Source: Oceanibacterium hippocampi
Lineage (GTDB): Bacteria; Pseudomonadota; Alphaproteobacteria; Sneathiellales; Sneathiellaceae
Direction: 5' to 3'
Assembly: GCF_900172325.1 (NCBI RefSeq)
Contig: NZ_FWFR01000001.1
Coordinates: 2,124,335-2,188,334, forward strand
DNA length: 64,000 bases
A program made the position numbers and the translations under genes. Below the pieces are notes generated by a model. The model was not told the DNA's origin and did no database searches. It saw only the letters and a list, made by a program, of their open reading frames with translations. Within the stretch, counting starts at the first letter, position 1. The number at the start of each line of letters is the position of its first letter. Positions 42,627 to 51,960 of this stretch are shown here, piece after piece.

Positions 42627-43555
42627 CAATCGTCCTCCTCACTGCCGCCGGGCATCAGGCGCCGGCGGAGTTTCAACCAGGTTTCCAGGAAGCCCGCCAA
42701 GGTTATGAGCGGGCCCAGGATATTGAAAAAAAGAACCAGCACGACATAGCTTCCGACCAGGAAGAACGCCGGCTGCGGAATGCGTGCCGCGACCGTATGC
42801 AGGAGCGCGAGACCCTGCAGCAGGAAGGCGAACGAGAGCACGATTGCCAGCGATGCGCCGAGAACGCCGATTTCGCCGCCGAACAGGGCAAGCGCCACCC
42901 CGGCGATGAGGAGCCAGGCCATGGCCGGCGGCAGGGCGAGCCGCCGGAAGACCGGACTCGGCCGCCGGTTGCGGTTGAATTGCGCCAGCAATCCCTGCGC
43001 CAGAACACCGTTCATCGCCGCCACCAGCATCCACAGGAAGGCCCCGACCGCCGGCAGCAGGCGTATCGTCGCCGCCGCCGTCCGCTGGGCCAGGTCCGGC
43101 GAGGTATTGCCGAACTGGGCCAGCATGTAGGACACCATGTCGGTGACATGTGCCTGCAGTTCCTCGCTGCCCTGGAGCTGCCAGTTGATGCGAAGACCCA
43201 CCAGGATCCCGATTGCCGTCAGCCAGGCGACCAGCCTGCCCGCGGGGTACCAGTGGATCGTGCCGTCCGCCGTTTGCCGCCAGAGCATCGCCTGTCGACA
43301 GATGACCAGCGTCACCGCCCCGTTCTCGAGCGCGAAGATCGACGCCGAGAACAGTCCGGTGGCCAGCAGGCTGACCAGCGAACCGGCGATCAGCGAAACG
43401 ATCAATGCCTGCAGCCCGTAGCCGAGCCCCACCGCGAACAGCGGCAACAGCACCAGCAACCGGAACAGGGCGGCCTGAGGGCCGAGCGAGAGCGCGATGT
43501 AGAACATCCCGCTCAGAAGCCCGAGCCCCGCGGCAATCAGAAGATCGTTGCGCAT
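42626..43555 (-). CDS. DUF2232 (YybS-like) membrane protein
   Basis: 309 residues with about eight hydrophobic helices, including [20 protein letters not shown] at the N-terminus and a closing [20 protein letters not shown] that is typical of DUF2232. The function is unknown; B. subtilis YybS is a relative, also next to rplI. It lies between rpsR and rplI, an alphaproteobacterial pattern, and is translationally coupled to rplI. Confidence 0.88.
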   Translation of the reverse strand: MRNDLLIAAGLGLLSGMFYIALSLGPQAALFRLLVLLPLFAVGLGYGLQALIVSLIAGSLVSLLATGLFSASIFALENGAVTLVICRQAMLWRQTADGTIHWYPAGRLVAWLTAIGILVGLRINWQLQGSEELQAHVTDMVSYMLAQFGNTSPDLAQRTAAATIRLLPAVGAFLWMLVAAMNGVLAQGLLAQFNRNRRPSPVFRRLALPPAMAWLLIAGVALALFGGEIGVLGASLAIVLSFAFLLQGLALLHTVAARIPQPAFFLVGSYVVLVLFFNILGPLITLAGFLETWLKLRRRLMPGGSEEDD

Positions 43556-43602
43556 CCACCTGCAATCCTGCCCCCGGATTCCGGGTCGCGAACCGTCGCG
43601 AC

Positions 43603-43845
43603 CTAGCTCAAGAGATACGGCAGAAGGGCGAGATGCCGGGCGCGCTTGATGGCGCGCGCGAGTTCACGCTGCTTCTTCGCCGAGACGGCCGTGATGCGGC
43701 TCGGCACGATCTTGCCGCGCTCGGACACGAAGCGCTGCAGCAGCTTCACGTCCTTGTAGTCGATCACCGGCGCGTTCGCGCCGGAGAACGGGCAGCTCTT
43801 GCGGCGGCGGAAGAACGGACGGCGCTGTGCTCCGGGGGCGGCCAT
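43603..43845 (-). CDS. rpsR: 30S ribosomal protein S18
   Basis: 80 residues. The S18 core [40 protein letters not shown] and the basic [20 protein letters not shown] are intact. Its start overlaps the rpsF stop by one base (TAATG), so S6 and S18, which bind 16S rRNA as a pair, are translated together. A 47-base gap precedes the DUF2232 gene. Confidence 0.98.
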   Translation of the reverse strand: MAAPGAQRRPFFRRRKSCPFSGANAPVIDYKDVKLLQRFVSERGKIVPSRITAVSAKKQRELARAIKRARHLALLPYLLS

Positions 43846-44315
43846 TATGCTTTCTCCTCGGTCGGAGTGGGCTCACTGCGGGTTTCGCTGCTCTCGCCGC
43901 GCGGCGCGGAATCCCGGTCGCGCCGGGGCCCCCGGTCGCCGCGATCGCCACGGCCGCCGCGATCGCCACGATCTCCGCGGTCGCTGCGTGCATACTTGTT
44001 CTGCATCATGATCGACGGCGTCTCTTCGAGTTCGTCGACCTTGATCGTCATGAAACGCAGGATGTCTTCGTTGATCTTGTACTGCCGCTCCAGCTCCTGC
44101 ATCGCGGCCGCGGGTGCGTCCAGATTGATGAGCGTGTAGTGGCCCTTGCGGTTCTTCTTGATCTTGTAGGACAGGGTGCGCAGGCCCCAGTATTCGGTCT
44201 TGCCGACCGTCCCGCCATTGTCCTTGATGAGGGTGCTGAACTGCTCGGTCAGGCTCTCGGCCTGCTGGGCAGAAATATCCTGTCGAGCGATGAATACGCT
44301 CTCGTAAAGCGGCAT
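43845..44315 (-). CDS. rpsF: 30S ribosomal protein S6 with an Arg/Asp/Gly-rich tail
   Basis: 156 residues, with AAGGAG before the ATG. The S6 fold is in residues 1-95 ([35 protein letters not shown]). After that comes a repetitive low-complexity tail of RGD/DRG units (near residues 110-135), followed by an acidic Ser/Thr/Glu end. E. coli S6 also has a modified acidic tail, but the DRG repeats are different. The encoding DNA is an imperfect repeat at about 43905-43985. It is the first gene of the operon. Confidence 0.97.
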   Translation of the reverse strand: MPLYESVFIARQDISAQQAESLTEQFSTLIKDNGGTVGKTEYWGLRTLSYKIKKNRKGHYTLINLDAPAAAMQELERQYKINEDILRFMTIKVDELEETPSIMMQNKYARSDRGDRGDRGGRGDRGDRGPRRDRDSAPRGESSETRSEPTPTEEKA

Positions 44316-44415
44316 CCGCTTCTCCTTCTGGCTGATCGATGTCGAGGGCCCGGCACATGTCCGAACGATCCCGACTAAGCCGGCTGGGCCGGCAAGGAGC
44401 TATGTGAAGCGCGGC

Positions 44416-44443
44416 AATATAGCGATACCGCGTCAAACTGCAA
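44416..44443 (-). promoter_or_regulatory. candidate promoter of the rpsF operon
   Basis: On the minus strand TTGCAG is followed after 16 bases by TATATT, about 100 bases before rpsF. Confidence 0.45.
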
Positions 44444-44449
44444 GCGCGC

Positions 44450-44477
44450 TTGACAGGGCCTCGGCTGGGCTTATGAA
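44450..44477 (+). promoter_or_regulatory. candidate promoter of fabD
   Basis: TTGACA (44450-44455) and TATGAA (44472-44477) are separated by 16 bases, about 50 bases before the fabD ATG. Only six bases separate its -35 box from that of the divergent rpsF promoter. Confidence 0.55.
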
Positions 44478-44527
44478 CTCGGGCCCCTGAAGTGTGACAT
44501 CCAACGAGCAGCGGCGGACATAACGAG

Positions 44528-45472
44528 ATGACAAAGCGCGCATTCGTCTTTCCCGGTCAGGGCAGCCAGGCGGTCGGCATGGGGCAGGCCCTCGCCGAGG
44601 CGTTCCCGGTCGCCCGCCAGGTTTTCGAAGAGGTCGACGACGCGCTCGGCCTTGCCCTCAGCCGGCTGATGGCGGAGGGGCCGGAGGATACGCTTCGCCT
44701 CACCGAGAATGCGCAGCCGGCGCTGATGGCCTCGAGCCTCGCGGTGCTTCGCGTGCTCGAGACCGAGGGCGGTGTCAGCCTCGGCCAGATCGCGTCCTTC
44801 GTCGCAGGCCATTCGCTCGGCGAGTATTCGGCGCTGACCGCCGCCGGCAGCCTGACGCTGGGCGACGCGGCCCGGCTGCTGCAGATCCGCGGCCGCGCCA
44901 TGCAGCAGGCGGTGCCGGTCGGTGAGGGGGCGATGGCGGCGCTTCTCGGCCTCGATTTCGATGTCGCGGTCGAGGTGGCCGCGGCCGCCGCCGACGACGA
45001 GATCTGCGTTGCCGCCAACGACAACGCGCCGGGCCAGGTGGTGATCTCGGGCCATGCGGCGGCGGTCGACCGGGCGATCGAACTGGCCAAGGAGAAGGGT
45101 GGCCGCCGTTCGATCAAGTTGCCGGTCAGCGCGCCGTTCCACTGCCCGCTGATGGCGCCGGCCGCCGAGGCCATGGCCGCGGCGCTGGAGGGTGTCATGC
45201 TGGCGCCGCCGGTCGTGCCGCTGATCGCCAACGTGACGGCAAGCCCGATCAGCGATCCGGAGACGATCAAGGCGCGCCTGGTCGACCAGGTGACGGCGCT
45301 TGTGCGCTGGCGCGAAAGCGTGCTCTGCATGCGGGCATACGAGGTCGAGCAGCAGGTCGAGATCGGCACCGGCAAGGTCCTGAGCGGCATGGTCAAGCGG
45401 ATCGACCGCGAACTCGCGACCGTCTCGGTCGAGAGCCCGGCCGATGTCGAGGCGTTCCTCAAGACGCTGTAG
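44528..45472 (+). CDS. fabD: malonyl-CoA:ACP transacylase
   Basis: 314 residues. The N-terminal FVFPGQGSQAVGMG and the nucleophile motif AGHSLGEYSAL (Ser near 95) are canonical. The His partner lies in SAPFHCPLM and the carboxylate-binding Arg in LQIRGRAMQ. It loads malonyl units onto ACP in fatty-acid synthesis. It heads the run fabD-fabG-acpP-fabF. The neighbouring plsX-fabH genes often found in other bacteria are absent; the divergent neighbour is the S6 operon. Confidence 0.97.
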   Translation: MTKRAFVFPGQGSQAVGMGQALAEAFPVARQVFEEVDDALGLALSRLMAEGPEDTLRLTENAQPALMASSLAVLRVLETEGGVSLGQIASFVAGHSLGEYSALTAAGSLTLGDAARLLQIRGRAMQQAVPVGEGAMAALLGLDFDVAVEVAAAAADDEICVAANDNAPGQVVISGHAAAVDRAIELAKEKGGRRSIKLPVSAPFHCPLMAPAAEAMAAALEGVMLAPPVVPLIANVTASPISDPETIKARLVDQVTALVRWRESVLCMRAYEVEQQVEIGTGKVLSGMVKRIDRELATVSVESPADVEAFLKTL

Positions 45473-45495
45473 GGAAGGATAAAGAGGGGATGGCA

Positions 45496-46233
45496 ATGTT
45501 CGATCTGACGGGCAGGACGGCGCTGGTGACCGGCGCCAGCGGCGGTATCGGCGGCGCGATCGCCCGCGCGCTGCATGCGCAGGGCGCCCGGGTGGCGCTG
45601 ACCGGCACCCGGCAGGACGCCCTCGACGCGCTCGCCGGCGAACTCGGCGAGGGCGCCGTTGCGCTGGCCTGCGACCTGTCAGACCGGGCGGCGGCCGAGG
45701 CTCTGCCCGGCCGGGCGGAGGAAGCGCTGGGCGGCCTCGACATCCTCGTCAACAACGCCGGCCTGACACGCGACGGCCTGGCGATGCGGATGAAGGAGGA
45801 CGACTGGCAGACCGTGCTCGAGGTCAATCTGTCGGCCGGCTTTCGCCTCGCGCGCGCCTCGCTGCGCGGCATGATGAAGCGCCGTCATGGCCGCATCATC
45901 GGAATAACCTCGATCGTCGGCGTGACCGGCAACGCGGGCCAGGCCAATTACGCGGCCTCGAAGGCCGGCATGATCGGCATGTCGAAATCATTGGCCCAGG
46001 AGGTCGCGAGCCGCGGAATCACCGTGAATTGCGTGGCGCCGGGCTTCATCGAAACGGCAATGACGGACGCGCTTCCAGAGGCCCAGCGCGAGAAGTTGCT
46101 GCAGCAGATTCCGGCCGGCCGTCTGGGCGCCGGCGGGGATATCGCGGCCGCGGTGGTCTACCTGTCCAGCGCGGAAGCGGCCTACGTCACCGGCCAGACC
46201 TTGCACGTCAACGGCGGAATGGCCATGATCTAA
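45496..46233 (+). CDS. fabG: 3-oxoacyl-ACP reductase
   Basis: 245 residues from the second ATG (MFDLTGRTALVTGASGGIGG). This start has AGAGGGG at proper spacing; the ATG six bases earlier lies directly against it. NNAGLTRDGLAMRM, the Ser-Tyr-Lys set (GITSIVGVTGNAGQANYAASK) and the ending AYVTGQTLHVNGGMAMI are those of true FabG. It reduces 3-oxoacyl-ACP with NADPH. It is 23 bases after fabD. Confidence 0.96.
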   Translation: MFDLTGRTALVTGASGGIGGAIARALHAQGARVALTGTRQDALDALAGELGEGAVALACDLSDRAAAEALPGRAEEALGGLDILVNNAGLTRDGLAMRMKEDDWQTVLEVNLSAGFRLARASLRGMMKRRHGRIIGITSIVGVTGNAGQANYAASKAGMIGMSKSLAQEVASRGITVNCVAPGFIETAMTDALPEAQREKLLQQIPAGRLGAGGDIAAAVVYLSSAEAAYVTGQTLHVNGGMAMI

Positions 46234-46393
46234 AGGGAAACCGGGGCTTTCCGGGCGGAATGGGGCGCGCTTTGCAAGGTCCGGAAAGTATGCTAGGTAC
46301 GAGCACTTTTTTGCAGGTCCGGCGCAACTTCGCGCCGCAAAGCGCTGCCAATCCACCCCTCTGTTCACGAACGTTTAAATCAAGGACCTAGCC

Positions 46394-46630
46394 ATGAGTG
46401 ATGTCGCCGAAAAGGTGAAGAAGATCGTCATCGAACATCTTGGTGTCGAAGCCGACAAGGTGACGGAAACGGCGAGCTTCATCGACGATCTTGGCGCCGA
46501 CAGTCTCGACACCGTCGAGTTGGTAATGGCGTTCGAGGAAGAGTTCGGTTGCGAGATTCCGGACGAGATCGCTGAGAAGATTCTCACCGTCAAGGACGCG
46601 ATCGACTATATCGAGGCGCATCAGTCCTAA
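46394..46630 (+). CDS. acpP: acyl carrier protein
   Basis: 78 residues, highly acidic. The phosphopantetheine site is [19 protein letters not shown] with Ser37. The N-terminal helix ([15 protein letters not shown]) and [19 protein letters not shown] are canonical. The 160-base gap before it may carry its own promoter, because ACP is needed in large amounts: TTGCAA is followed after 16 bases by TAGGTA near 46275-46305, a weak match. Confidence 0.98.
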   Translation: MSDVAEKVKKIVIEHLGVEADKVTETASFIDDLGADSLDTVELVMAFEEEFGCEIPDEIAEKILTVKDAIDYIEAHQS

Positions 46631-46691
46631 ACCTCAGTCGGGCAAAGCGGCCGCGTCGGGTCGGCGCGCGCCGGTTGAGCGAGGAAATCAG

Positions 46692-47951
46692 ATGCGACGT
46701 GTTGTCGTCACAGGCTTGGGTTGCGTGACTCCGCTGGCCAGCGGAGTCGAGCAAACCTGGAAAAGGCTTCTCAACAGCGAATCCGGCGCCGGACCGATTA
46801 CCCGGTTCGACGCCTCGGACCTCTCGGTCCGCTACGGCTGTGAGGTGCCGATCGATACCGATGCCGAGGATTGCTTCCGGCCCGCCGAGTACATGGAGCC
46901 GAAGGAGATCCGCAAGGTCGATCACTTCATCCTGTTCGGTGTCGCGGCCGCCCAGCAGGCGGTCGAGGATTCGGGCTGGATGCCCGAGGACGAGGAGGAT
47001 CGCTGCCGGACCGGCGTGATGATCGGCTCGGGTATCGGGGGTCTTCCGGGCATCGAGGAGGGGGCGGTCACGCTCCATGAGAAGGGCCCGAGGCGGATCA
47101 GTCCGTTCTTCATCCCCGGTCGCCTGATCAATCTCGTCTCCGGCCATGTCTCCATCAAGTACGGTTTCAAGGGCCCGAACCACGCGGTCGTCACCGCCTG
47201 TTCGACGGGTGCGCATGCGATCGGCGATGCCGCCCGCATGATCGCCCTCGACGATGCGGACGTGATGGTCGCCGGTGGCACCGAAGGGGCCATGTGCCGC
47301 CTCGGCATCGCCGGCTTCGCCGCCTGCAAGGCGCTTTCCGCCGGCTTCCACGATGCGCCCGAGCGCGCCTCGCGGCCGTGGGACAAGGATCGTGACGGCT
47401 TCGTCATGGGCGAGGGTGCCGGCATCGTCGTGCTCGAGGAGTACGAGCATGCGAAGGCCCGCGGCGCGAACATCTACGCCGAGGTCGTGGGTTACGGGCT
47501 GTCCGGCGATGCCTATCACATCACCGCCCCGTCGCCGACCGGCGACGGCGCCTTCCGCTCCATGCGGATGGCGATGAAGAAGGCCGGCCTGAATGCCGAC
47601 GACATCGATTACATCAACGCCCACGGCACCTCGACGCCGCTCGGCGACGAGATCGAGGTCGGCGCGGTGAAGCGGCTGTTCGGCAATTCGGCGAAGTCCC
47701 TCACCATGTCGTCGACGAAATCGTCGGTCGGCCACCTGCTCGGCGCTGCCGGCGGGGTCGAGGCGATCTTCTCGATCCTGGCCCTGCGGGACCAGGTCGC
47801 GCCGCCGACGCTCAATCTCGACGAGCCGTCCGAGGCCTGCGACCTGGACTTCGCTCCGCATCAGCCGAAGGAGCGCAAGATTGACGCGGTCCTGACCAAT
47901 TCGTTCGGCTTCGGTGGCACCAACGCCACCCTCGTGATGACGCGAGTCTGA
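46692..47951 (+). CDS. fabF: 3-oxoacyl-ACP synthase II
   Basis: 419 residues, with GAGGAAA before the ATG. MRRVVVTGLGCVTPLASGVE is the standard start. The catalytic Cys is in VTACSTGAHAIGDAARM, with His in NAHGTSTPLGD and KSSVGHLLGAAG. The closing NSFGFGGTNATLVM is intact. It elongates acyl chains with malonyl-ACP. It follows acpP by 61 bases and precedes mltG by 19. Confidence 0.98.
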   Translation: MRRVVVTGLGCVTPLASGVEQTWKRLLNSESGAGPITRFDASDLSVRYGCEVPIDTDAEDCFRPAEYMEPKEIRKVDHFILFGVAAAQQAVEDSGWMPEDEEDRCRTGVMIGSGIGGLPGIEEGAVTLHEKGPRRISPFFIPGRLINLVSGHVSIKYGFKGPNHAVVTACSTGAHAIGDAARMIALDDADVMVAGGTEGAMCRLGIAGFAACKALSAGFHDAPERASRPWDKDRDGFVMGEGAGIVVLEEYEHAKARGANIYAEVVGYGLSGDAYHITAPSPTGDGAFRSMRMAMKKAGLNADDIDYINAHGTSTPLGDEIEVGAVKRLFGNSAKSLTMSSTKSSVGHLLGAAGGVEAIFSILALRDQVAPPTLNLDEPSEACDLDFAPHQPKERKIDAVLTNSFGFGGTNATLVMTRV

Positions 47952-47970
47952 CCGGGGTCGAGGCCGGACC

Positions 47971-48954
47971 ATGCGCCGCCTGCTTGCGCAGCTTGGCGTT
48001 GCCGTAGTCGCCTTCGCCGCCTTCTTCGCGGCGTTGGCGGGCTATGGCTGGCATCTCTATCAGCAACCGCGTGACGGTGCCGGTGACGATATTCGCATCG
48101 TCGTCGGGGCCGGCGGCGGGGTGCGCTCCGTCGCCGCGGAACTGGAAGCGGTCGGCGCGATCGGCAGCCGCTGGGTATTCCTGCTCGGCAGCCGCCTGGA
48201 AGGTTTCGACCGGCGCCTGAGGGCCGGCGAATACCTGCTGCCGGCGAATGCGAGCCCGGCCGAGATCGCCACCATGATGGTCGAGGGCCGAACCGTGGTG
48301 CGCAAGCTCACGGTCGCCGAGGGGCTTCTCTCGTCGCAGATCCTCGACGTACTCGCCAATGCCGAGGGCCTGCAGGGCGAGATCGCGGAGATCCCGCCCG
48401 AGGGCAGCCTGTTGCCCGAAACCTATCATTACAGCTGGGGCGACCGGCGCGCCGATATCGTCGCCCGCATGCAGCAATCGATGCAGGAAACGCTCGCCTC
48501 GCTCTGGCCGACCCGGGCCGCCGAACTTCCCTTCGCGACGCCGGAGGAGGCCGTGATCCTCGCCTCGATCGTCGAGAAGGAAACCGGGGTCGCGGCGGAA
48601 CGGCCGGAAATCGCGGGCGTCTTCGTCAACCGGCTGCGAAAGGGGATGCGGCTGCAGTCCGATCCGACCGTCGCCTACGGCATCACCGAAGGCAAGGCGC
48701 CGCTCGGCCGGCCGCTCAGCCGCGCCGACCTGCGCGATGCGAACGCTTACAATACCTACGTCATCGACGGTCTGCCGCCGGGACCGATCGCCAACCCGGG
48801 GCGCGCCAGCATCGCTGCCGTGCTCAACCCGGCGACGACCAGCAACTTCTATTTCGTGGCCGATGGCAGCGGTGGGCACGCCTTCTCGGAAACCCTCAAC
48901 GGACATCTCAGGAATGTCCGCGAGTGGCGGAAGCTGCAACGACAATCCCAATAG
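47971..48954 (+). CDS. mltG: endolytic murein transglycosylase MltG
   Basis: 327 residues with one N-terminal membrane helix (about residues 8-28). The YceG/LysM-like part includes GEYLLPANASPAEIATMMVE. The catalytic Glu is in ASIVEKETGV, followed by VFVNRLRKGMRLQSDPTVAYG and YNTYVIDGLPPGPIANPG, all diagnostic. It cuts nascent glycan strands and may end peptidoglycan polymerisation. Its place after fabF is common in proteobacteria. Confidence 0.97.
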   Translation: MRRLLAQLGVAVVAFAAFFAALAGYGWHLYQQPRDGAGDDIRIVVGAGGGVRSVAAELEAVGAIGSRWVFLLGSRLEGFDRRLRAGEYLLPANASPAEIATMMVEGRTVVRKLTVAEGLLSSQILDVLANAEGLQGEIAEIPPEGSLLPETYHYSWGDRRADIVARMQQSMQETLASLWPTRAAELPFATPEEAVILASIVEKETGVAAERPEIAGVFVNRLRKGMRLQSDPTVAYGITEGKAPLGRPLSRADLRDANAYNTYVIDGLPPGPIANPGRASIAAVLNPATTSNFYFVADGSGGHAFSETLNGHLRNVREWRKLQRQSQ

Positions 48955-49040
48955 CGGCTTTCGCCGCCTGAAGCGTTCGTGACGGGCCCGTTTCACGAAC
49001 TGCCGTCGGCAACCGTCTTTCCTTCGCAAGCGAGGGAACG

Positions 49041-50279
49041 ATGGCGGCAACGATGAACCCAGCAGACAGCATGACGACCGGTGGACGATTCGCGGGAAGC
49101 CGCGAAACGGCGGTACTGCTGCCCGCCCTGTTGCGCGAGGCGGCGCGGGTCGCGGCGATCCGGAACGCGGCCGACACAGCTCCTGCCGTGCCGAGGGATT
49201 CGGACGCGGATGAGGCGTCGGGCGCGGCGAGCCCGCCGCCGACTGCCGGCGGGCTGCCCTTCGAGATCCCGGCCCGGTATGTGAGCGCCGCCCCGCCCGA
49301 GCAGGGGCAGCAGGAGAAACCCCAACCGGCTCCCGAGGCCGCCAGCGAGACGCCGGGCGTGGCCCCGCTGCAGCCGTTCGCGCCCCCGCCCGAGGCACCG
49401 GGGCCGGATGCGACGGCGGACCCCGGTCGCGCGGCGGCGGGCCCGGTCGCGATCGAGCAGGTGGGGTCGGGTGCGGATCTGACCCTCAGGCGGGCGCGGG
49501 CGCTGCTTTCCTTCGCGACCGAGCGGGCGCTGATGCCGGACGATGCGCTGCTGCGGCGCCTGGCGGCGGCGGTCGGCGCCTTCGAGGCGGCACCCGGCAC
49601 CGCATCGCTGACCGAATTGCGGGCCGCCTACGGCGCCTTCGTCAGGTACACCTACGCGACCTACGGCGTCAGCGGCAAGACGCTGCTCGATTCGTCGCCG
49701 GGCGCGAGCCCGGGCCGCCGGCTGGCCTTCTGGCTGGTCGCGCTGTTCGCCTTCGCGGTCCTGTTGCAGGCGGTCAACTGGCCGGGCCTGGAAAGCCTCG
49801 CGCCCTCGCTCGGCGACAGCGGCTTCAAGTCCATGGCGCGCGACCTCTCGCTGTTCGTCTGGGGGGCGCTCGGGGCGCTGGTTTTCGTTGCCAAGCGGGT
49901 CGGCGACGCGCTCGCCCAGTCGCGTTTCGACGAGGCCCGCTTCCGCGGCATCGCCGTTCGCGTCACCCTCGGCGCGGTGCTCGGCGCGGTCACGGTGATC
50001 CTTTTCGGCACCCTCGTCGACGGGGCGCTGTCCCACCCGCTGTCGGAGAACGGGATCGCCTTCCTCGCCGGGATCGGCGTCAAGGTGGTCTACGGCCTGA
50101 TCGAGAAGGCGATCGAGCAGGTTTCCTCGCGGCTCGGGCTGGACGGGGGCGGCGACGCCGTTGCCGCGCCCACGGCGCCGGCACCGGCGTCAGTCCTTGG
50201 CCGGCGCACGCTGGAAAAGCCGGCTGCGGAGCCCGACGGGCAGGGCGGCGATGGCGAGCGTCAGGGCCGCCATCCGTAG
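49041..50279 (+). CDS. hypothetical membrane protein with a Pro/Ala-rich N-terminal half
   Basis: 412 residues, with GAGGGAA before the ATG. Residues 1-150 are low-complexity and rich in Pro, Ala and Glu. A helical segment follows (TLRRARALLSFATERALMPD). Four predicted membrane helices lie between about 228 and 360 (LAFWLVALFAFAVLLQAVNW, SLFVWGALGALVFVAKRVG, a Val/Leu-rich one, and IAFLAGIGVKVVYGLIEKAI). I do not recognise a family. The last 90 bases are antisense to the convergent SDR gene, so the true 3' end may be less constrained. It lies between mltG and yicC, where core genes are expected, and looks like a lineage-specific insertion. Confidence 0.75.
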   Translation: MAATMNPADSMTTGGRFAGSRETAVLLPALLREAARVAAIRNAADTAPAVPRDSDADEASGAASPPPTAGGLPFEIPARYVSAAPPEQGQQEKPQPAPEAASETPGVAPLQPFAPPPEAPGPDATADPGRAAAGPVAIEQVGSGADLTLRRARALLSFATERALMPDDALLRRLAAAVGAFEAAPGTASLTELRAAYGAFVRYTYATYGVSGKTLLDSSPGASPGRRLAFWLVALFAFAVLLQAVNWPGLESLAPSLGDSGFKSMARDLSLFVWGALGALVFVAKRVGDALAQSRFDEARFRGIAVRVTLGAVLGAVTVILFGTLVDGALSHPLSENGIAFLAGIGVKVVYGLIEKAIEQVSSRLGLDGGGDAVAAPTAPAPASVLGRRTLEKPAAEPDGQGGDGERQGRHP

Positions 50280-50951
50280 CGGGAAGATGATCGTCGCCCG
50301 GTTCCGCGCGAGGCCCCGGCGGATGATCCCGGCGGCCCGGTCGGCGTCCATCAGGAACGGCATGGGGAACCTGTTGCGCGCCGTCAGGCGGCTGCGCACG
50401 AAGCCCGGCGAGATCACCGACACGCCGACCCCGTGGCGGGCCATGTAGCCGCGCAGGCCCTCGCCGTAGTTCCTGACGGCGGCCTTGCTCGCGGTATAGG
50501 CGAGGTTGCCCGGGATCCCGAAATAGCCGGCGATCGAACTGACGATGGCGATCTGGCCGGATCGCCGTTCGGCCATGCGCGGGACCAGCGGATGGACGGT
50601 GTCGAAGACCCCCTGGACATTGATCGCGAAGACCGCCTCGGTATGCTCGCCGAGTTCCGCCGGTTTCGGCAGGCCGAGCCCGGTCCCGGCGTTGGCGATC
50701 ACCAGGTCGACCGGCGCGCGGTGGTCGACCGCCTCGATCCAGGCTTTCAGCGCCGCGCCGTCACGGACGTCGAGGGTCACCGTCTCGGCTTCCGCGCCGC
50801 GCGCCCGGCAGGCTTCCGCGACCTCGTTCAGGCGCGCCTCGTCGCGGCCCTGCAGGGCGAGCCGGCGGCCGGGCGCGGCATAGGCATGGGCCAGCGCGGC
50901 GCCGATGCCGCTGCTCGCGCCGGTGATCAGGATCGTTCGGGGATCTTGCAT
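50190..50951 (-). CDS. short-chain dehydrogenase/reductase (DltE/YqjQ-like)
   Basis: 253 residues from ATG 50951. TGASSGIGAALAHAYAAPG, ANAGTG, SSIAGYFGIPGNLAYTASK with full Ser-Tyr-Lys, and a C-terminal extension with a basic, partly hydrophobic tail (FPLRMAALTLAIAALPVG) that may associate with the membrane. This layout resembles DltE/YqjQ-type and other membrane-associated SDRs. The substrate is unknown. Its 3' end overlaps that of the hypothetical membrane protein by 90 bases on the opposite strand. It is divergent from yicC. Confidence 0.9.
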   Translation of the reverse strand: MQDPRTILITGASSGIGAALAHAYAAPGRRLALQGRDEARLNEVAEACRARGAEAETVTLDVRDGAALKAWIEAVDHRAPVDLVIANAGTGLGLPKPAELGEHTEAVFAINVQGVFDTVHPLVPRMAERRSGQIAIVSSIAGYFGIPGNLAYTASKAAVRNYGEGLRGYMARHGVGVSVISPGFVRSRLTARNRFPMPFLMDADRAAGIIRRGLARNRATIIFPLRMAALTLAIAALPVGLRSRLFQRAPAKD

Positions 50952-51050
50952 CTCTCGCCTCGTCGCCGCCTTGCGGCCGGATTGCTTGTTGCCGTCGGGA
51001 GCAGCCGCTATAAAGGCCGCCGTTTCACCTCTCATCCAAGGTTATTCGAT

Positions 51051-51953
51051 TTGGCCATCAGCAGCATGACCGGCTTTGCCCGGGTCGAAGGGGCGCTTGC
51101 CGGCGATAGCTGGTGCTGGGAGCTGAAGAGCGTCAACGGGCGCGGGCTCGAGGTCCGCATGCGTCTGCCGTCCGGGTTCGAGCGACTGGAGCGGGACATC
51201 CGGGCCAGCGCCAGCGGGCGATTCGCGCGCGGCTCGATCAACATCCAGTTGCAGTACCAGCCGGCGGCGACGGAAACCGGTTACCGGATCAACCGGGCCC
51301 TGCTGCAAACCCTGCTCGACCTCGTCGCCGAACATGAAAGCGCGCCCAACCTGGCGCCGGCCCGGCTTGACGGGCTGCTCGCCGTGCGCGGCGTCGTCGA
51401 GGCGGCCGAGAACGATGCCGGTGACAGCGACGCCGGGGTGGAAGCGGGCGAAGCGCGTCTCGCGGCCATGCTTGCCGATTTCAACGTCGCCCTCGACCGG
51501 CTCGCCGAGGCCCGCCGCGAGGAGGGTGCCAGGCTTGCCGAGGCGCTCGGCCAGCATGTCGACGAGATCGCCCTGCTGGTGGCCCAGGTTCGCAACCACG
51601 CCTCGCGGACGCCCGAGGCGCTCCGCCAGCGGCTTCGCGACCAGATCGCCGCGCTGCTCGACGCCAACGCGGCGCTGCCCGAGGAACGGCTCGCCCAGGA
51701 ACTGGCGATGCTCGCCACCAAGGCCGACATCGCCGAGGAGCTCGACCGGCTCGATACCCATATCGCCGCGGCCCGGGACCTGCTGGGCAAGGATGGCCCG
51801 AACGGCCGCCGTCTCGATTTCCTGTGCCAGGAGTTCAATCGCGAGGCCAACACCGTCTGCTCGAAGGCGTTCGACGGCGAGGTCACCCGCATCGGCCTCG
51901 AGCTGAAGGTGACGATCGACCGGTTCCGCGAGCAGATCCAGAACATCGAGTGA
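51051..51953 (+). CDS. yicC: YicC family endoribonuclease
   Basis: 300 residues from a TTG start giving MAISSMTGFARVEG; AAGG lies about nine bases upstream. An ATG five codons later is the alternative. The conserved opening (SMTGFAR, WELKSVNGRGLEVRMRLP) and the C-terminal NGRRLDFLCQEFNREANTVC segment are diagnostic. E. coli YicC has been described as an endoribonuclease. It is seven bases upstream of gmk, a conserved pairing. Confidence 0.92.
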   Translation: MAISSMTGFARVEGALAGDSWCWELKSVNGRGLEVRMRLPSGFERLERDIRASASGRFARGSINIQLQYQPAATETGYRINRALLQTLLDLVAEHESAPNLAPARLDGLLAVRGVVEAAENDAGDSDAGVEAGEARLAAMLADFNVALDRLAEARREEGARLAEALGQHVDEIALLVAQVRNHASRTPEALRQRLRDQIAALLDANAALPEERLAQELAMLATKADIAEELDRLDTHIAAARDLLGKDGPNGRRLDFLCQEFNREANTVCSKAFDGEVTRIGLELKVTIDRFREQIQNIE

Positions 51954-51960
51954 GGTCGGC

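Noticed and set aside
43905-43985. Possible tandem-repeat or CRISPR-like array
   Set aside because: The repeat units encode the DRG tail of S6 and stay in frame. They are short, imperfect and without spacers.
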